Origin: Pseudomonadota bacterium
Lineage (GTDB): Bacteria > Pseudomonadota > Gammaproteobacteria > JAKAQQ01
Reading direction: 5' to 3'
DNA: 35,914 bases
Assembly (NCBI GenBank): GCA_021798795.1
Contig: JAJZBR010000013.1
Location: 1 to 35,914 of the forward strand
In this document: positions 24,177-33,219 of the stretch, in pieces
How the letters are laid out: each line of letters opens with the position of its first letter
Numbering within the stretch: the first letter of the stretch is position 1
Translations under genes and position numbers: made by a program
The notes under the pieces: model-generated
Seen by the model: the letters and a program-made list of their open reading frames with translations, nothing else
Told to the model about the DNA's origin: nothing
The model's database searches: none

Positions 24177-25028
24177 TCACCGGTTTACTCCGCCTGACCC
24201 GGGCCTGCTTTGCGTCTGAGCGAGGCAGGCAAAAGCCGAGTAGTGGTGAATCGACTCCAGGTTTTCCACATCCACGCTGAAACGGACCAGGCGACTGTCG
24301 GTGGCCAGTGCACAGGAGATATCTCGCACCAGATCTTCGACGAAACGCGGCCGCTCGAAGGCTTGTTCGGTGACCCACTTCTCGTCCGAACGCTTGAGCA
24401 GTGTGTAAAGTTCGGAGGAAGCCTGTGCCTCGACGAGATCGAGACCGGTTTCGATATCGATCGGTACCAGAGGCTCGAGCATGACCGTTACCTGCGCGCG
24501 CTGGTTGTGGGCACCGTAGAGGGAAATTTCACGCGAGCAGGGACAGAGCGTTGTGACCGCGACACCGAGCGTCCAGGCCCATTGGACGGTTTCTCCTGAA
24601 CGTTCTCCTCGCCAGGTCACCGTATAGTCGAGTGGGCTTTCCACACCGCTCACGGGGGATTGCTTCATTCGGAAAAATGGAAAGGAGACCTCGAGCATCG
24701 ATTGGTTCGAACCCTCGCGCAGACACATCGCATGGAGTGCATCGAGCAGTCGTTCTGGTGTGAGTTCGGGCGCGAGCGCCAGGGCAATCTCAACCAGGCG
24801 GGACATGTGGATGCCTTTGGTGTCGGCTGCGAGTGCTACAGACAGGGTGAAGTTGCCGATACTCGACTGGAGTTGACCGGTGCGTTCAGGAACTCGAACC
24901 GGCAGCATGAGGCGCTTGATGCCGACCTGGTGGATGGCAACTCCGCGCGTATCAGGAGTCGATTGCACATCGGCCAACTCCGGCTGGGTGGTATCGGGGT
25001 GGGAGGGTGGTCGGGTGTCAGGAAGCAT
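24177..25028 (-). CDS. folE2: GTP cyclohydrolase FolE2 (type IB)
   Basis: Catalyses formation of 7,8-dihydroneopterin triphosphate from GTP, the first step of folate synthesis. FolE2 replaces FolE (FolE1) in many bacteria and is less dependent on zinc. The 283-residue protein has the family motif TLCPCSREISLYGAHNQRAQ (Cys 162 and 164, His 174, Asn 175), where the second Cys region is catalytic. It also has SRLVEIALAL and VENLESIHHYSAFA near the ends. The N-terminal 25 residues are poorly conserved and Pro-rich. It lies 42 bases downstream of dxs on the same strand and is likely the last gene of the xseB-ispA-dxs unit. Confidence 0.93.
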   Translation of the reverse strand: MLPDTRPPSHPDTTQPELADVQSTPDTRGVAIHQVGIKRLMLPVRVPERTGQLQSSIGNFTLSVALAADTKGIHMSRLVEIALALAPELTPERLLDALHAMCLREGSNQSMLEVSFPFFRMKQSPVSGVESPLDYTVTWRGERSGETVQWAWTLGVAVTTLCPCSREISLYGAHNQRAQVTVMLEPLVPIDIETGLDLVEAQASSELYTLLKRSDEKWVTEQAFERPRFVEDLVRDISCALATDSRLVRFSVDVENLESIHHYSAFACLAQTQSRPGSGGVNR

Positions 25029-25070
25029 GGGTCCCTCGCGGGTGAGATCCCGGCGGCAGTCGGGAGGCGG

Positions 25071-26897
25071 TCAAGGTACGGCTCGTTTCCGGGCTTGGGT
25101 CTCTCGGGCTCGCCCAGCCTGCTTGACCAAGGGGTCGAGGTATGCCAATACGCCGGATGTGTCCAGCTTGAGATCCGAGAGGATTTGACTGCGTTCTCCG
25201 TGTTCGATGAACCGATCCGGCAACCCCAGGATATCGAGAGGTGTCGCGAGCTCCAAACGAGCCAGACACTCGAGAACCGCACTGCCCGCTCCGCCCCGTG
25301 CGGCGTGATCCTCGAGCGTGACGAGCCGAGTGTGAGTGGTCGCGAGTTCCTCAATCAGGTTCTCGTCGAGTGGCTTGACGAACCGCATGTCTACCGTGGT
25401 GCAATCGAGATCCCGAGCTGCAGCTTCGAGGGTGGGACCGAACGGACCGAATCCGAGCAGGGCGACACCCTTCCCCCGGTGGAGGACCAAGGCCCGTCCG
25501 ATCGGAACCGGTACCGGGTGGGGGTTGAGGAGGGCGCCTGGGGCGCGAGCCCGCGGATAGCGGACTGCGGACGGCCCGTCCTGGGCGAGCCCGGTTTCAA
25601 GCAATGCCCAGCATTCGGTTTCAGTGGAAGGCGTCATGAGGGTGAGATGGGGGATGAGGCGCATGAAACCGATGTCGTAGCTGCCCTGATGGGTCGCACC
25701 ATCCCCGCCTACGATGCCGGCGCGATCGATGGCAAAAAGCACGGGTAGCCGTTGGAGCGCCACGTCGTGAACCAGCTGGTCATAGGCGCGCTGGAGAAAA
25801 GTTGAGTAGATGGCGACCACGGGTCGTAGACCCTGGGCAGCGAGGCCCGCCGCCAGCGTGACGGCATGCTGCTCGGCAATCCCGACATCGTGATATCGGT
25901 CAGGAAAGCGCTTGGCGAACTCGGCCAGCCCGGAGCCCTCGCGCATGGCGGGCGTGATCGCAACGATCCGGCTGTCTCGTTCGGCGGCTTCAATCATCCA
26001 TCTCCCGAAGACTTCCGAATAGGTGGGCGTGGCTTGGGGAATGGAATGGATGGTTCCTTGGCCGGCATCGAAGGGTGTGGGGCCATGCCAGGTGACCGGA
26101 TCGGCTTCGGCTGGAGGAAACCCCTTGCCCTTGCGTGTCACGATGTGCAGAAATTGCGGGCCGGTCCGCGTCCTGAGTCTGGAGATGGTTTCAAGAAGTG
26201 TCTCGAGGTCATGGCCATTGATGGGTCCCTCGTAAACGAAGCCCAATGCTTCAAAAAGCGCACGCGGGAATAGGGGTTTGCGTTCCCTCTCGCCCGCTCG
26301 GCCCGATAGCAGCTGGTTTGAGCAATGCGACAGGGCGCCCACGTTTTCCGAGATGGACATCTCATTGTCATTGAGGATGACGAGAAGGTCGGCGGCTTCC
26401 GCGCCAGCATGGTTCAGCGCTTCAAATGCCATCCCCGAGGTCAATCCGCCATCCCCGATCACCGCAACCACTCTGGGTGCGGGTCGGTGCTTGCGGTGGG
26501 CCAGTGCAAAACCGAGTGCGGCCCCGACCGCGGTACCGGCATGCCCGACTCCGAAGCTGTCATAGGGGCTTTCCTGGCGTACGGGAAAGGGCGCCAGGCC
26601 CTCTTTTTGGCGGATGGTCTTCAGAAGATCCCTGCGTCCGGTCAGGATCTTGTGGGGGTAAGCCTGGTGTCCCACATCCCAAACCAGGAGATCGTGTGGT
26701 GTGTCGTAGACGTAGTGCAGAGCGAGGGTGAGTTCGACCACGCCGAGCCCGGCTGCGAAATGGCCGCCGATTCCGCTCACCGTCTCGATCAGGAACGATC
26801 GAATCTCGGACGCGAGGTCGGGCAGCACGTCCCTGGGCAGGGCACGAAGATCCCTGGGGTCGTCAATATGGGACAGGATGGGATAGATGGCGGTCAT
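25071..26897 (-). CDS. dxs: 1-deoxy-D-xylulose-5-phosphate synthase
   Basis: Thiamine diphosphate enzyme that condenses pyruvate with glyceraldehyde 3-phosphate, entry step of the MEP isoprenoid pathway. The 608-residue length is close to that of E. coli Dxs (620). Visible sites include GIGGHFAAGLGVVELTLALH, LVWDVGHQAYPHKILTGRRD, and the ThDP-binding GDGGLTSGMAFEALNHAG ending in LNDNEMSIS. GIAEQHAVTLAAGLA in the pyrimidine-domain and SYDIGFMRLIP are also present. A C-terminal transketolase domain closes the protein. It follows ispA by about 116 bases, a frequent partner because both make isoprenoid precursors. Confidence 0.97.
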   Translation of the reverse strand: MTAIYPILSHIDDPRDLRALPRDVLPDLASEIRSFLIETVSGIGGHFAAGLGVVELTLALHYVYDTPHDLLVWDVGHQAYPHKILTGRRDLLKTIRQKEGLAPFPVRQESPYDSFGVGHAGTAVGAALGFALAHRKHRPAPRVVAVIGDGGLTSGMAFEALNHAGAEAADLLVILNDNEMSISENVGALSHCSNQLLSGRAGERERKPLFPRALFEALGFVYEGPINGHDLETLLETISRLRTRTGPQFLHIVTRKGKGFPPAEADPVTWHGPTPFDAGQGTIHSIPQATPTYSEVFGRWMIEAAERDSRIVAITPAMREGSGLAEFAKRFPDRYHDVGIAEQHAVTLAAGLAAQGLRPVVAIYSTFLQRAYDQLVHDVALQRLPVLFAIDRAGIVGGDGATHQGSYDIGFMRLIPHLTLMTPSTETECWALLETGLAQDGPSAVRYPRARAPGALLNPHPVPVPIGRALVLHRGKGVALLGFGPFGPTLEAAARDLDCTTVDMRFVKPLDENLIEELATTHTRLVTLEDHAARGGAGSAVLECLARLELATPLDILGLPDRFIEHGERSQILSDLKLDTSGVLAYLDPLVKQAGRARETQARKRAVP

Positions 26898-27013
26898 GGC
26901 AACGAAGGCTTGCGACCTTCAATTATAAGGCGATTGGGCGGGGCTCGATCCGGCCGGGCAGTGACTCGCCCTCCAGCCGTGCCGCGATGGCTGGGGTCTC
27001 GATCCTGCGGGAT

Positions 27014-27886
27014 TCATTCGGCCCGGTCATCCACCAGGGCACGGAGCGGCTGGGCTTCGGGCCCGAAGATCGAGAGCGCTTCGTGGCACTGCGCGAGGGA
27101 TCGGGACAAGCGGTTGCGTGCCTCGCCGAGACCGAGGATGGTCACGAATGTGGCCCGACCGTGGCGGGCGTCCCCGCCCGGGGTGCGACCGAGCGTCCCC
27201 GCGTCAGCTGTCGCGTCCAGGATGTCATCCCGGATCTGGAAAGCCAGGCCGAGACGCTCCGCGAAACGAGTGAGCTGCTCGAGCGGCTGAGGTTCGAGGC
27301 CAGGTGCGAGGAGTCCCGGAATCAGGATTGAAGCGCGGATCAGGGCGCCGGTTTTGCGCAGATGCATCTCGGTCAACTCCCCGATATCCGGAGATCGGGT
27401 TACCGCTTCAAGATCCATCTGCTGGCCGCCGGCGAGACCTTGGGTCCCGCTCGCTTCGGCCAACGTCCGAGTTGCGCGGAGGATCGCTGCCGGTTGGCAC
27501 GGATCAACCGGAATCGAGGCCATCACTTCGAAGGCCAGACTTTGCAGGGCATCGCCCGCGAGGATGGCGGTGGCTTCGTTGTAGGCGCGGTGACAGCTGG
27601 GTCGGCCACGGCGTTCATCATCGTCATCCATGGCCGGAAGGTCGTCATGAATCAACGAATAGGCATGAATCATCTCGACCGCAGAAGCGGGATAATCGAG
27701 AAGTGCCTCGGGCAGGTCAAAAAGCTGCCCCACCGCATGAACCAGACGCGGCCGGTAACGCTTGCCTCCCCCCATGACGGCATAGCGCATGGCGCTGTGA
27801 AGGGTTTGCGGAGGCGTTGCGGGATCGGGCAACAACCGCTCCAGAACATTTTCGATGTGGGAATAAAGAGTTTCGGCGCCGCTCAA
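27014..27886 (-). CDS. ispA: Geranylgeranyl/farnesyl diphosphate synthase (polyprenyl synthetase)
   Basis: Chain-elongating prenyltransferase that builds C15 or C20 prenyl diphosphates from IPP and allylic substrates. The 290-residue protein contains GGKRYRPRLV (40-49), the first Asp-rich motif DDLPAMDDDDERRG (81-94) and the second Asp-rich motif RDDILDAT (219-226). It also has GLAGGQQMDLE and KTGALIRAS, all in the usual order. The product chain length cannot be set with certainty from the motif alone, but genomic pairing with xseB and dxs is the usual ispA context. Its ATG overlaps the stop of xseB (ATGA). The C-terminal end is slightly short compared with E. coli IspA. Confidence 0.93.
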   Translation of the reverse strand: MSGAETLYSHIENVLERLLPDPATPPQTLHSAMRYAVMGGGKRYRPRLVHAVGQLFDLPEALLDYPASAVEMIHAYSLIHDDLPAMDDDDERRGRPSCHRAYNEATAILAGDALQSLAFEVMASIPVDPCQPAAILRATRTLAEASGTQGLAGGQQMDLEAVTRSPDIGELTEMHLRKTGALIRASILIPGLLAPGLEPQPLEQLTRFAERLGLAFQIRDDILDATADAGTLGRTPGGDARHGRATFVTILGLGEARNRLSRSLAQCHEALSIFGPEAQPLRALVDDRAE

Positions 27887-28158
27887 GATCCATCCGGGGC
27901 TTGCCCGTCCTCCCAGGGCACGATCTGGCCGGATTCACGGAGCAGCACGTCAATTTTCTGCCGTGCCTCTTTGAGCGCACGCTCGCAATAGGCATGGAGT
28001 TTCATTCCTTCCGTGAAACACCGGACCGATTCATCGAGGCTCAGATTTCCGCCTTCAAGGCGGCGGATGATTTCCTCGAGTCGGCCGAGTGCCTGTTCGA
28101 AAGTTTCAAAGTCCGCCGCTTGAGCGGGTTTGGGTGGAGCGGGGGTGGATCGGGGCAT
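27883..28158 (-). CDS. xseB: Exodeoxyribonuclease VII small subunit
   Basis: Small helical subunit that binds XseA in exonuclease VII, which degrades single-stranded DNA in both directions. From the ATG at 28158 it is 91 residues (usual size is 70-90); an open frame reaches 28233 but that extension is low-complexity. The family signature is FETFEQALGRLEEIIRRLEG and GNLSLDESVRCFTEGMKL, followed by a helix with YCERALKEARQKI. The gene is coupled to ispA by an ATGA overlap. The large subunit is not in the window. Confidence 0.93.
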   Translation of the reverse strand: MPRSTPAPPKPAQAADFETFEQALGRLEEIIRRLEGGNLSLDESVRCFTEGMKLHAYCERALKEARQKIDVLLRESGQIVPWEDGQAPDGS

Positions 28159-28362
28159 GGATGATCTTCTCTGAACCTCGGATCCACCACCTGCAGCCGC
28201 ATCGGTGGACCGGTTGTCCGGTGGCGGTTTCAAGCAGGCACAGTATAGGGTGCGCGGGGGCCGGTGTCACCCCGTTCGTGGCAAGCGCGCTCGCCTGGGT
28301 TCATCCGGGGATTGATCAGGTGGTCGGGGGCTCACGCCCTGTTCGCTCCGAGCGGGATGGCG

Positions 28363-28368
28363 TAAAAT
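28363..28368 (+). promoter_or_regulatory. Candidate -10 element upstream of the rubrerythrin gene
   Basis: TAAAAT lies 52 bases before the rubrerythrin ATG in an otherwise GC-rich spacer. The -35 partner (CTGTTC, 18 bases upstream) is weak. No obvious PerR, Fur or OxyR site was read nearby. Confidence 0.3.
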
Positions 28369-28419
28369 AAGTCTTGTCCAAGTCGGATCCTTTGATTTGA
28401 CGTTCGAGACAGCTGGAGA

Positions 28420-28848
28420 ATGCACATGCAGAAACTGAAAGGTACGAAGACTCACGACAACCTGAAATACGCCTTTGCCGGAGAATCGCAGGCCAATCGG
28501 CGCTATCTTTATTTCGCAAGCAAGGCTGACGTCGAAGGCTACAATGACGTCTCATCGGTATTCCGTTCGACCGCAGAGGGCGAAACCGGACACGCACACG
28601 GGCATCTTGAATATCTTGAGGCGGTGGGAGATCCCGTGACCGATCTGCCGATTGGCGCGACAGCGGACAATCTCCGCTCGGCCGTGGCGGGAGAAACACA
28701 CGAATATACCGACATGTACCCAGGCATGGTGAAAACGGCCCGGTCGGAAGGGTTTGACGAGATTGCCGACTGGTTCGAGACCCTGGCCAAGGCCGAACGG
28801 TCCCATGCCAACCGGTTCCAGAAGGCGCTCGACACTCTGGGAAAGTAG
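28420..28848 (+). CDS. Rubrerythrin (diiron ferritin-like, without rubredoxin domain)
   Basis: The 142-residue protein is a short rubrerythrin lacking the C-terminal rubredoxin FeS4 domain, as in sulerythrin-type proteins. The four-helix bundle carries the diiron ligands: [16 protein letters not shown] (Glu 22), [16 protein letters not shown] (Glu 53 or 55, His 58), [15 protein letters not shown] (Glu 92, 95) and [10 protein letters not shown] (Glu 126, His 129). Such proteins act as peroxidases or scavenge oxygen species and need an electron donor. The next genes (Fe-S protein and DUF3501) form a recurring operon in proteobacteria and are candidates for that partner role. ATG 28420 or 28426 could be the start; a GGAGA lies just before the first. 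Confidence 0.94.
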   Translation: MHMQKLKGTKTHDNLKYAFAGESQANRRYLYFASKADVEGYNDVSSVFRSTAEGETGHAHGHLEYLEAVGDPVTDLPIGATADNLRSAVAGETHEYTDMYPGMVKTARSEGFDEIADWFETLAKAERSHANRFQKALDTLGK

Positions 28849-28857
28849 TGTTTCCAT

Positions 28858-28876
28858 ACCGGATCGGGATTCCGGT
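28858..28876 (+). promoter_or_regulatory. Stem-loop between rubrerythrin and Fe-S protein genes
   Basis: ACCGGA, seven-base loop, TCCGGT: a perfect 6-base stem that overlaps the earliest possible start codon (TTG 28876) of the next gene. It could separate expression of rubrerythrin from that of the downstream genes, or hide a start. No U-run follows. Confidence 0.45.
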
Positions 28877-30276
28877 TGAAGACGGATGCACCCGGCGGAA
28901 CCCAGAGTGTCGTCGTGACGGATGAGGATCGGCCGCGCGGCCGGGAGGGTGGCCTCGAGGCCCCCGAAAGGCATCCGGTCGCTTGGCGCGACCCTGATTT
29001 TTTCGATGCTTCCTCGCTCGAGCGGGAACTCGTGCGGACGTTCGAGATCTGCCAGGGTTGCCGCCGCTGCTTCAGCCTGTGTGAGACCTTCCCCACGCTT
29101 TTCGATGCGATTGACGGGGGGGCGACTGGCCAGGCCGATGCCCTGACACCAAAGGATATGGATCGGGTCGTCGCCGAGTGCTATCTCTGCGATCTCTGTT
29201 TCATGACCAAGTGTCCTTACGTACCGCCCCACCCGTTCAATCTCGACTTTCCCCATCTCATGCTCCGGGCGAAGGCGACGCGCTTTCGCGAGGGCAGGGT
29301 GCCGAGGCGGGATCGAATCCTCACGGCAACCGATGCGGTCGGGCGATTTCTCGGTATTCCGATCGTGGCGCAGACGGTGAATCGGCTCAACCGGAGCCCG
29401 TCATTGAGACGCCTGACCGAGGGGTGGACGGGCATACATGCGGAGGCTTTGCTGCCGCCTTTTTCACCCACATCGCTCCAGGCGAAACTGAAACACCACC
29501 GATCGGATCTGCCGGTCGTCGCCACGACCGATACCCGGGGGAAGATTGCTCTTTTCGGAACGTGCTACGGGCGTCACTTGAAACCGGAAATCGGGATCGA
29601 TCTCGTTGCCGTCTTCGAACACAATGGGATCCCCGTCACCCTCGTCGAAGGGGAAGTGTGCTGCGGCATGCCCAAGCTTGAAATCGGGGATCTCGATTCA
29701 ATTGATGCTTTGCGGCGGAGAAACATTCCGATTCTGCGCGCGGCCGTCGAGGCCGGATTCGACCTCACGGCACCCATTCCCTCCTGTGTCTTGATGTTCA
29801 AACAGGAGCTGCCGCTGCTCTATCCCGAGGATAGGGATGTCCAAATTGTGGCGCGGGCTTTTTTTGACCCTTTCGACTACCTGGCGCGGCGACACCGGGC
29901 CGGGCATTTCCGAACCGATTTCGTCTGCTCGCTCGGGCACGTGGCCTATCACGTTCCCTGCCATCTCAGAGTCCAGAACCTGGGGCTTCGCACCCGCGAC
30001 ATCCTTGCGCTCGTACCGGGTACAGAGCTTGAGGTCATCGAACGCTGCTCGGGACACAATGGCACCTATGCCGTGCGACGGGAAACGCATGATCAGGCCA
30101 TGAAAATCGGGCGCCCCGTGTTTCGGCGCGTGGCGGAAGCCCATCCCGATCATTACACGAGCGACTGTCCCATGGCCCAGGATCACATTCATCAGGGGCT
30201 CGGCCCGAATGCCAAGGTTCCCGAACACCCCCTGGCGCTCCTGCGCCTGGCCTATGGCCTTACGGAACCGGCCTGA
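28876..30276 (+). CDS. Fe-S oxidoreductase of the GlpC/HdrD type
   Basis: The protein has two tetracysteine motifs for 4Fe-4S clusters near the N terminus: [11 protein letters not shown] (Cys 59, 62, 65, 69) and [13 protein letters not shown] (Cys 102, 105, 108, 113). Later there is a CCG-type domain ([13 protein letters not shown]) and a diverged second copy ([15 protein letters not shown]). This is the architecture of GlpC, HdrD and related electron-transfer subunits. No catalytic partner such as GlpA is nearby, so it is probably an electron carrier for the rubrerythrin. The start is uncertain: TTG 28876 lies in a stem-loop, while GTG 28915 gives an N terminus closer to homologues that begin near REGGLEAP. 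It is coupled to DUF3501 (TGATG). Confidence 0.9.
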   Translation: MKTDAPGGTQSVVVTDEDRPRGREGGLEAPERHPVAWRDPDFFDASSLERELVRTFEICQGCRRCFSLCETFPTLFDAIDGGATGQADALTPKDMDRVVAECYLCDLCFMTKCPYVPPHPFNLDFPHLMLRAKATRFREGRVPRRDRILTATDAVGRFLGIPIVAQTVNRLNRSPSLRRLTEGWTGIHAEALLPPFSPTSLQAKLKHHRSDLPVVATTDTRGKIALFGTCYGRHLKPEIGIDLVAVFEHNGIPVTLVEGEVCCGMPKLEIGDLDSIDALRRRNIPILRAAVEAGFDLTAPIPSCVLMFKQELPLLYPEDRDVQIVARAFFDPFDYLARRHRAGHFRTDFVCSLGHVAYHVPCHLRVQNLGLRTRDILALVPGTELEVIERCSGHNGTYAVRRETHDQAMKIGRPVFRRVAEAHPDHYTSDCPMAQDHIHQGLGPNAKVPEHPLALLRLAYGLTEPA

Positions 30277-30866
30277 TGCAACCGATCCGCGCGCAGGACC
30301 TCTATCCACTCGAAACCTATGCCCGGATCCGTGGGGAGTTCCAGAAGCGGGTGGTCGCCCACAAGCAGACTCGCAGGCTTCAGTTGGGCGAGCATATGAC
30401 GCTGCTGTTCGAAGACCGTCTCACGATCCACTATCAGATCCAGGAAATGCTCCGTATCGAGCGTATTTTCGAGCCGGACGCGATTGCCGCCGAGCTCGCC
30501 GCCTACAATCCGTTGATTCCAGACGGCCATAACTGGAAGGCCACGCTTCTCATCGAATATGAATCTCAGGATGAGCGCATGGTTGCCCTCCGGCATCTTG
30601 TGGGGATCGAGCGTCAGCTCTGGGTGCGGGTCGGGTCGGGATCACCTCTCGTCGGCGTTGCGGACGAGGATCTGGACCGCTCCACTCCGGAGAAAACGGC
30701 TGCCGTGCATTTTCTGCGCTTTGAACTCCCTGAGCGCGACCGGCGCGACGCACGTGCGGGAGCCTGCCTCGCTGCCGGAGTCGATGACCCGCGCTATGCC
30801 GTCACCGTGGACCCTCTCCCGGACGGGATCACCCAAGCCTTGCGGGCCGATCTCGAAGATCCTTGA
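30276..30866 (+). CDS. DUF3501 family protein
   Basis: A 196-residue soluble protein of unknown function. The N-terminal half is highly charged and helical (ARIRGEFQKRVVAHKQTRRL), followed by GEHMTLLFEDRLTIHYQIQE and IERIFEPDAIAAELAAYNPL. Then comes a beta-rich part with NWKATLLIEYESQDERMVAL. DUF3501 genes commonly stand directly after a rubrerythrin and a GlpC-like Fe-S gene in proteobacteria, so a role in the same redox or peroxide pathway is inferred from context only. Its start overlaps the Fe-S gene stop by one base. A 14-base tandem repeat begins at its stop codon. Confidence 0.88.
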   Translation: MQPIRAQDLYPLETYARIRGEFQKRVVAHKQTRRLQLGEHMTLLFEDRLTIHYQIQEMLRIERIFEPDAIAAELAAYNPLIPDGHNWKATLLIEYESQDERMVALRHLVGIERQLWVRVGSGSPLVGVADEDLDRSTPEKTAAVHFLRFELPERDRRDARAGACLAAGVDDPRYAVTVDPLPDGITQALRADLEDP

Positions 30867-30892
30867 TTGCCGGGACCGGATTGCCGGGACCG
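30865..30892. repeat. 14-base tandem duplication after the DUF3501 stop
   Basis: GATTGCCGGGACCG occurs twice back to back, starting within the DUF3501 stop codon; the next bases (GGAT) begin a third, incomplete unit. No known function. Confidence 0.9.
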
Positions 30893-30971
30893 GATGGTTT
30901 TCCAAAAACCGGGTCCCCAGTGCTCACCCGCTACAATCACCTTCCATCCGGTTTCCAGCCGAATCCACGCC

Positions 30972-32864
30972 ATGACCACACGCTATGACTCACGTGATCT
31001 CGAGGTACTGACCGGGCTCGACCCCGTCCGGCGCCGCCCGGGGATGTATACGGATACCACTGCACCGGATCATCTCGCCCAGGAAGTGATTGACAACAGC
31101 GTCGATGAGGCACTCGCAGGCCACGCCCGGAATCTTGCCGTGACGATCCATTCGGATGGTTCGCTCTCGGTGGCTGATGACGGACGCGGCATGCCCATCG
31201 ACCTTCATCCCGAACTCGGTCGGAGTGGAGTCGAGGTGATTTTCACCGTCCTTCACGCGGGCAGCAAATTCAGCGAGAAGATCTACCAGTTTTCTGGCGG
31301 ACTCCATGGTGTCGGGGTCTCGGTCGTGAATGCGCTGTCACAAAGGCTTGAGGTGTGGGTGCGCCGGGGTGGAGGGGAATACCACATGGCGTTCAAGGGG
31401 GGGGTACCCGAGAGGCCCCTCACGCGCATCGCCAGCGCGCCGCGCGGGGAGAGCGGAACCCGAATCCGCTTCTGGGTCGACCCCGGTTACTTTGAGGATT
31501 CCCGTTTCTCGCGTGACATTCTGATCCGCAGCCTGCGTGCCAAGGCCGTGCTGCTGCCCGGTTTTACGGTCTCCCTTAAGGATGAGTTGACCGGGGAGTC
31601 CTCACAGTGGCGCTATGAGGCAGGATTGGGGACCTACCTTCGCGAATCCCTTCATGAACACATCCAGATCCCGGTACCGCCTTTTGTCGGCCATTTCCGT
31701 TCCGAGCGGGCGGAAGCCACCTTTGCGCTCGGCTGGAATGCGGATGGCGGGGGATCCCAGGTTGCTGAAAGCTATGTGAACCTGATTCCGACGCCACAGG
31801 GTGGAAGCCATCTCGCAGGTTTGCGGACCGGATTGCTCGAGGCTTTACGCGAGTTCTGTGATTATCGCAACCTTTTGCCCAAGGGAGTCCGGCTTGCGGC
31901 CGATGACGTTTTCCATTCGCTGAACTATGTGCTTTCGGTCAAACTCCGGGAGGTTGAGTTTTCAGGACAGCTCAAGGAACGACTCAACTCGCGCGAGGCG
32001 ACCGGTTTCGTTTCGGGCGTGGTCAAAGACGGGTTCTCGCTCTGGCTGCATCAGTCACCGGCACTCGGCGAACCGATCGCCCGTCTGATCGTGAATCATG
32101 CACTCGAACGCATGCGGACGGAAACGCAGGTCGCGCGCAAGAAACCCACCGCAGGGCTTGCCCTTCCCGGAAAACTGGCCGACTGCGCGGGAGGTGATCT
32201 CGAGGAGACAGAACTCTTCCTGGTTGAAGGCGACTCTGCCGGCGGATCGGCCCGCCAGGCACGGGACCGGCTGTTCCAGGCGGTGCTTCCGCTCCGGGGC
32301 AAGATCCTGAACACCTGGGAATCGGATGCACCCGAGATCCTCCAGTCGGTCGAGATCCGTGATCTCGCCACCGCCCTCGGGATCGAACCCGGCTCCCCGG
32401 ATCTCAGCAGGCTCCGCTATGGCCGAATCTGTATTCTGGCCGACGCAGACTCCGACGGCGCCCATATCGCAACGCTCCTTTGTGCGCTCTTCGTTCGCCA
32501 TTTTCCAGCAATCATCCACAACGGGCGCCTCTACGTCGCCATGCCGCCCCTCTACCGGATCGATGTCGGGCAGGCGATCCACTACGCTTTGGACGAAGCG
32601 GAAAAGGCCGGAATCCTGGATCGCCTGCAGGCCGAGGGCCGCCGGGAAAAAATCCAGGTCACCCGGTTCAAGGGTCTCGGAGAAATGAACCCGATCCAAC
32701 TCCGTGAGACCACGATGGCACCCGAGACCCGCCGGCTGATTCGCCTCACCGTTGACGACGTTCGCGAAACCGAGGCGATCCTGGATCTCTTGCTCGCTCG
32801 ACGCCGCGCAACCGATCGGCGTGGGTGGATCGAAGATAAGGGACGCTTCGCGACGGTGCTCTAG
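30972..32864 (+). CDS. parE: DNA topoisomerase IV subunit B
   Basis: ATPase subunit of topoisomerase IV, which unlinks sister chromosomes. From the ATG at 30972 it is 630 residues, matching gammaproteobacterial ParE (about 630) rather than the longer GyrB. The GHKL ATP-binding motifs are present: AQEVIDNSVDEALAGHA, VADDGRGMP and FSGGLHGVGVSVVNALS. TOPRIM motifs EGDSAGGSARQARDR and LADADSDGAHI follow, and the C terminus ends RRGWIEDKGRFATVL. The longer open frame from 30867 is not supported by homology. parC is not adjacent; the chromosomal sequence gives way to mobile DNA about 20 bases after the stop. Confidence 0.97.
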   Translation: MTTRYDSRDLEVLTGLDPVRRRPGMYTDTTAPDHLAQEVIDNSVDEALAGHARNLAVTIHSDGSLSVADDGRGMPIDLHPELGRSGVEVIFTVLHAGSKFSEKIYQFSGGLHGVGVSVVNALSQRLEVWVRRGGGEYHMAFKGGVPERPLTRIASAPRGESGTRIRFWVDPGYFEDSRFSRDILIRSLRAKAVLLPGFTVSLKDELTGESSQWRYEAGLGTYLRESLHEHIQIPVPPFVGHFRSERAEATFALGWNADGGGSQVAESYVNLIPTPQGGSHLAGLRTGLLEALREFCDYRNLLPKGVRLAADDVFHSLNYVLSVKLREVEFSGQLKERLNSREATGFVSGVVKDGFSLWLHQSPALGEPIARLIVNHALERMRTETQVARKKPTAGLALPGKLADCAGGDLEETELFLVEGDSAGGSARQARDRLFQAVLPLRGKILNTWESDAPEILQSVEIRDLATALGIEPGSPDLSRLRYGRICILADADSDGAHIATLLCALFVRHFPAIIHNGRLYVAMPPLYRIDVGQAIHYALDEAEKAGILDRLQAEGRREKIQVTRFKGLGEMNPIQLRETTMAPETRRLIRLTVDDVRETEAILDLLLARRRATDRRGWIEDKGRFATVL

Positions 32865-32883
32865 TCTGAAGTTCCGTGGAAAC

Positions 32884-33199
32884 GTGCGCTCTCTCAGTGA
32901 GAGATAGACCCACCCGGCAGACGGTCGCTTAAGCCGGTAGCCATCGGAGCGGTTGTGGAGGCAACGAAGCGACCGGAGCCTTCGAAGCAAGGGGGTCACC
33001 CAAGGGTGATTCTGCGAACACTCGGGGGCAACGGGTCGTGAACGTTGAGCAGGTCCCGAAAAGGGGGTTGCTTATGCCGATCCGGTCAGAACTCGGGGGC
33101 AGGCTGGCAGGGCTGGCGAAGCGAGCGATGAGCGCAGCCGGTCAGTCCGTCGGGATCGTGACTGTGGCACACATGTATAGGCTGAAGTTCATCCCAGCA
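32884..33199 (+). ncRNA. Probable 5' fragment of a group II intron (domain I)
   Basis: The segment starts with GTGCGC, the expected 5' boundary of a bacterial group II intron. It continues with a dense set of short stem-loops typical of domain I, for example CTCTC/GAGAG after the start and a GCGGTTG...CAACGAAGCGACC arrangement. Phrases such as GGGTCGTGAACGTTGAGCAG and GGTCCCGAAAAGG resemble domain I of known introns as far as I can recall. There is no reverse-transcriptase frame and no domain V hairpin, so the element would be truncated and unable to splice. The right boundary is only approximate. No protein-coding gene was seen in the 395 bases after parE. Confidence 0.5.
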
Positions 33200-33219
33200 T
33201 AAGACGGTTTTTCATTGTC

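Noticed and set aside
24660-25748. Plus-strand open frame opposite folE2 and dxs
   Set aside because: Antisense to two well-supported enzymes, with no motif of its own.
31397-31404. G8 homopolymer in parE as a phase-variation tract
   Set aside because: Short for a contingency locus and in an essential gene, so switching is unlikely; it encodes Gly-Gly in a normal position.
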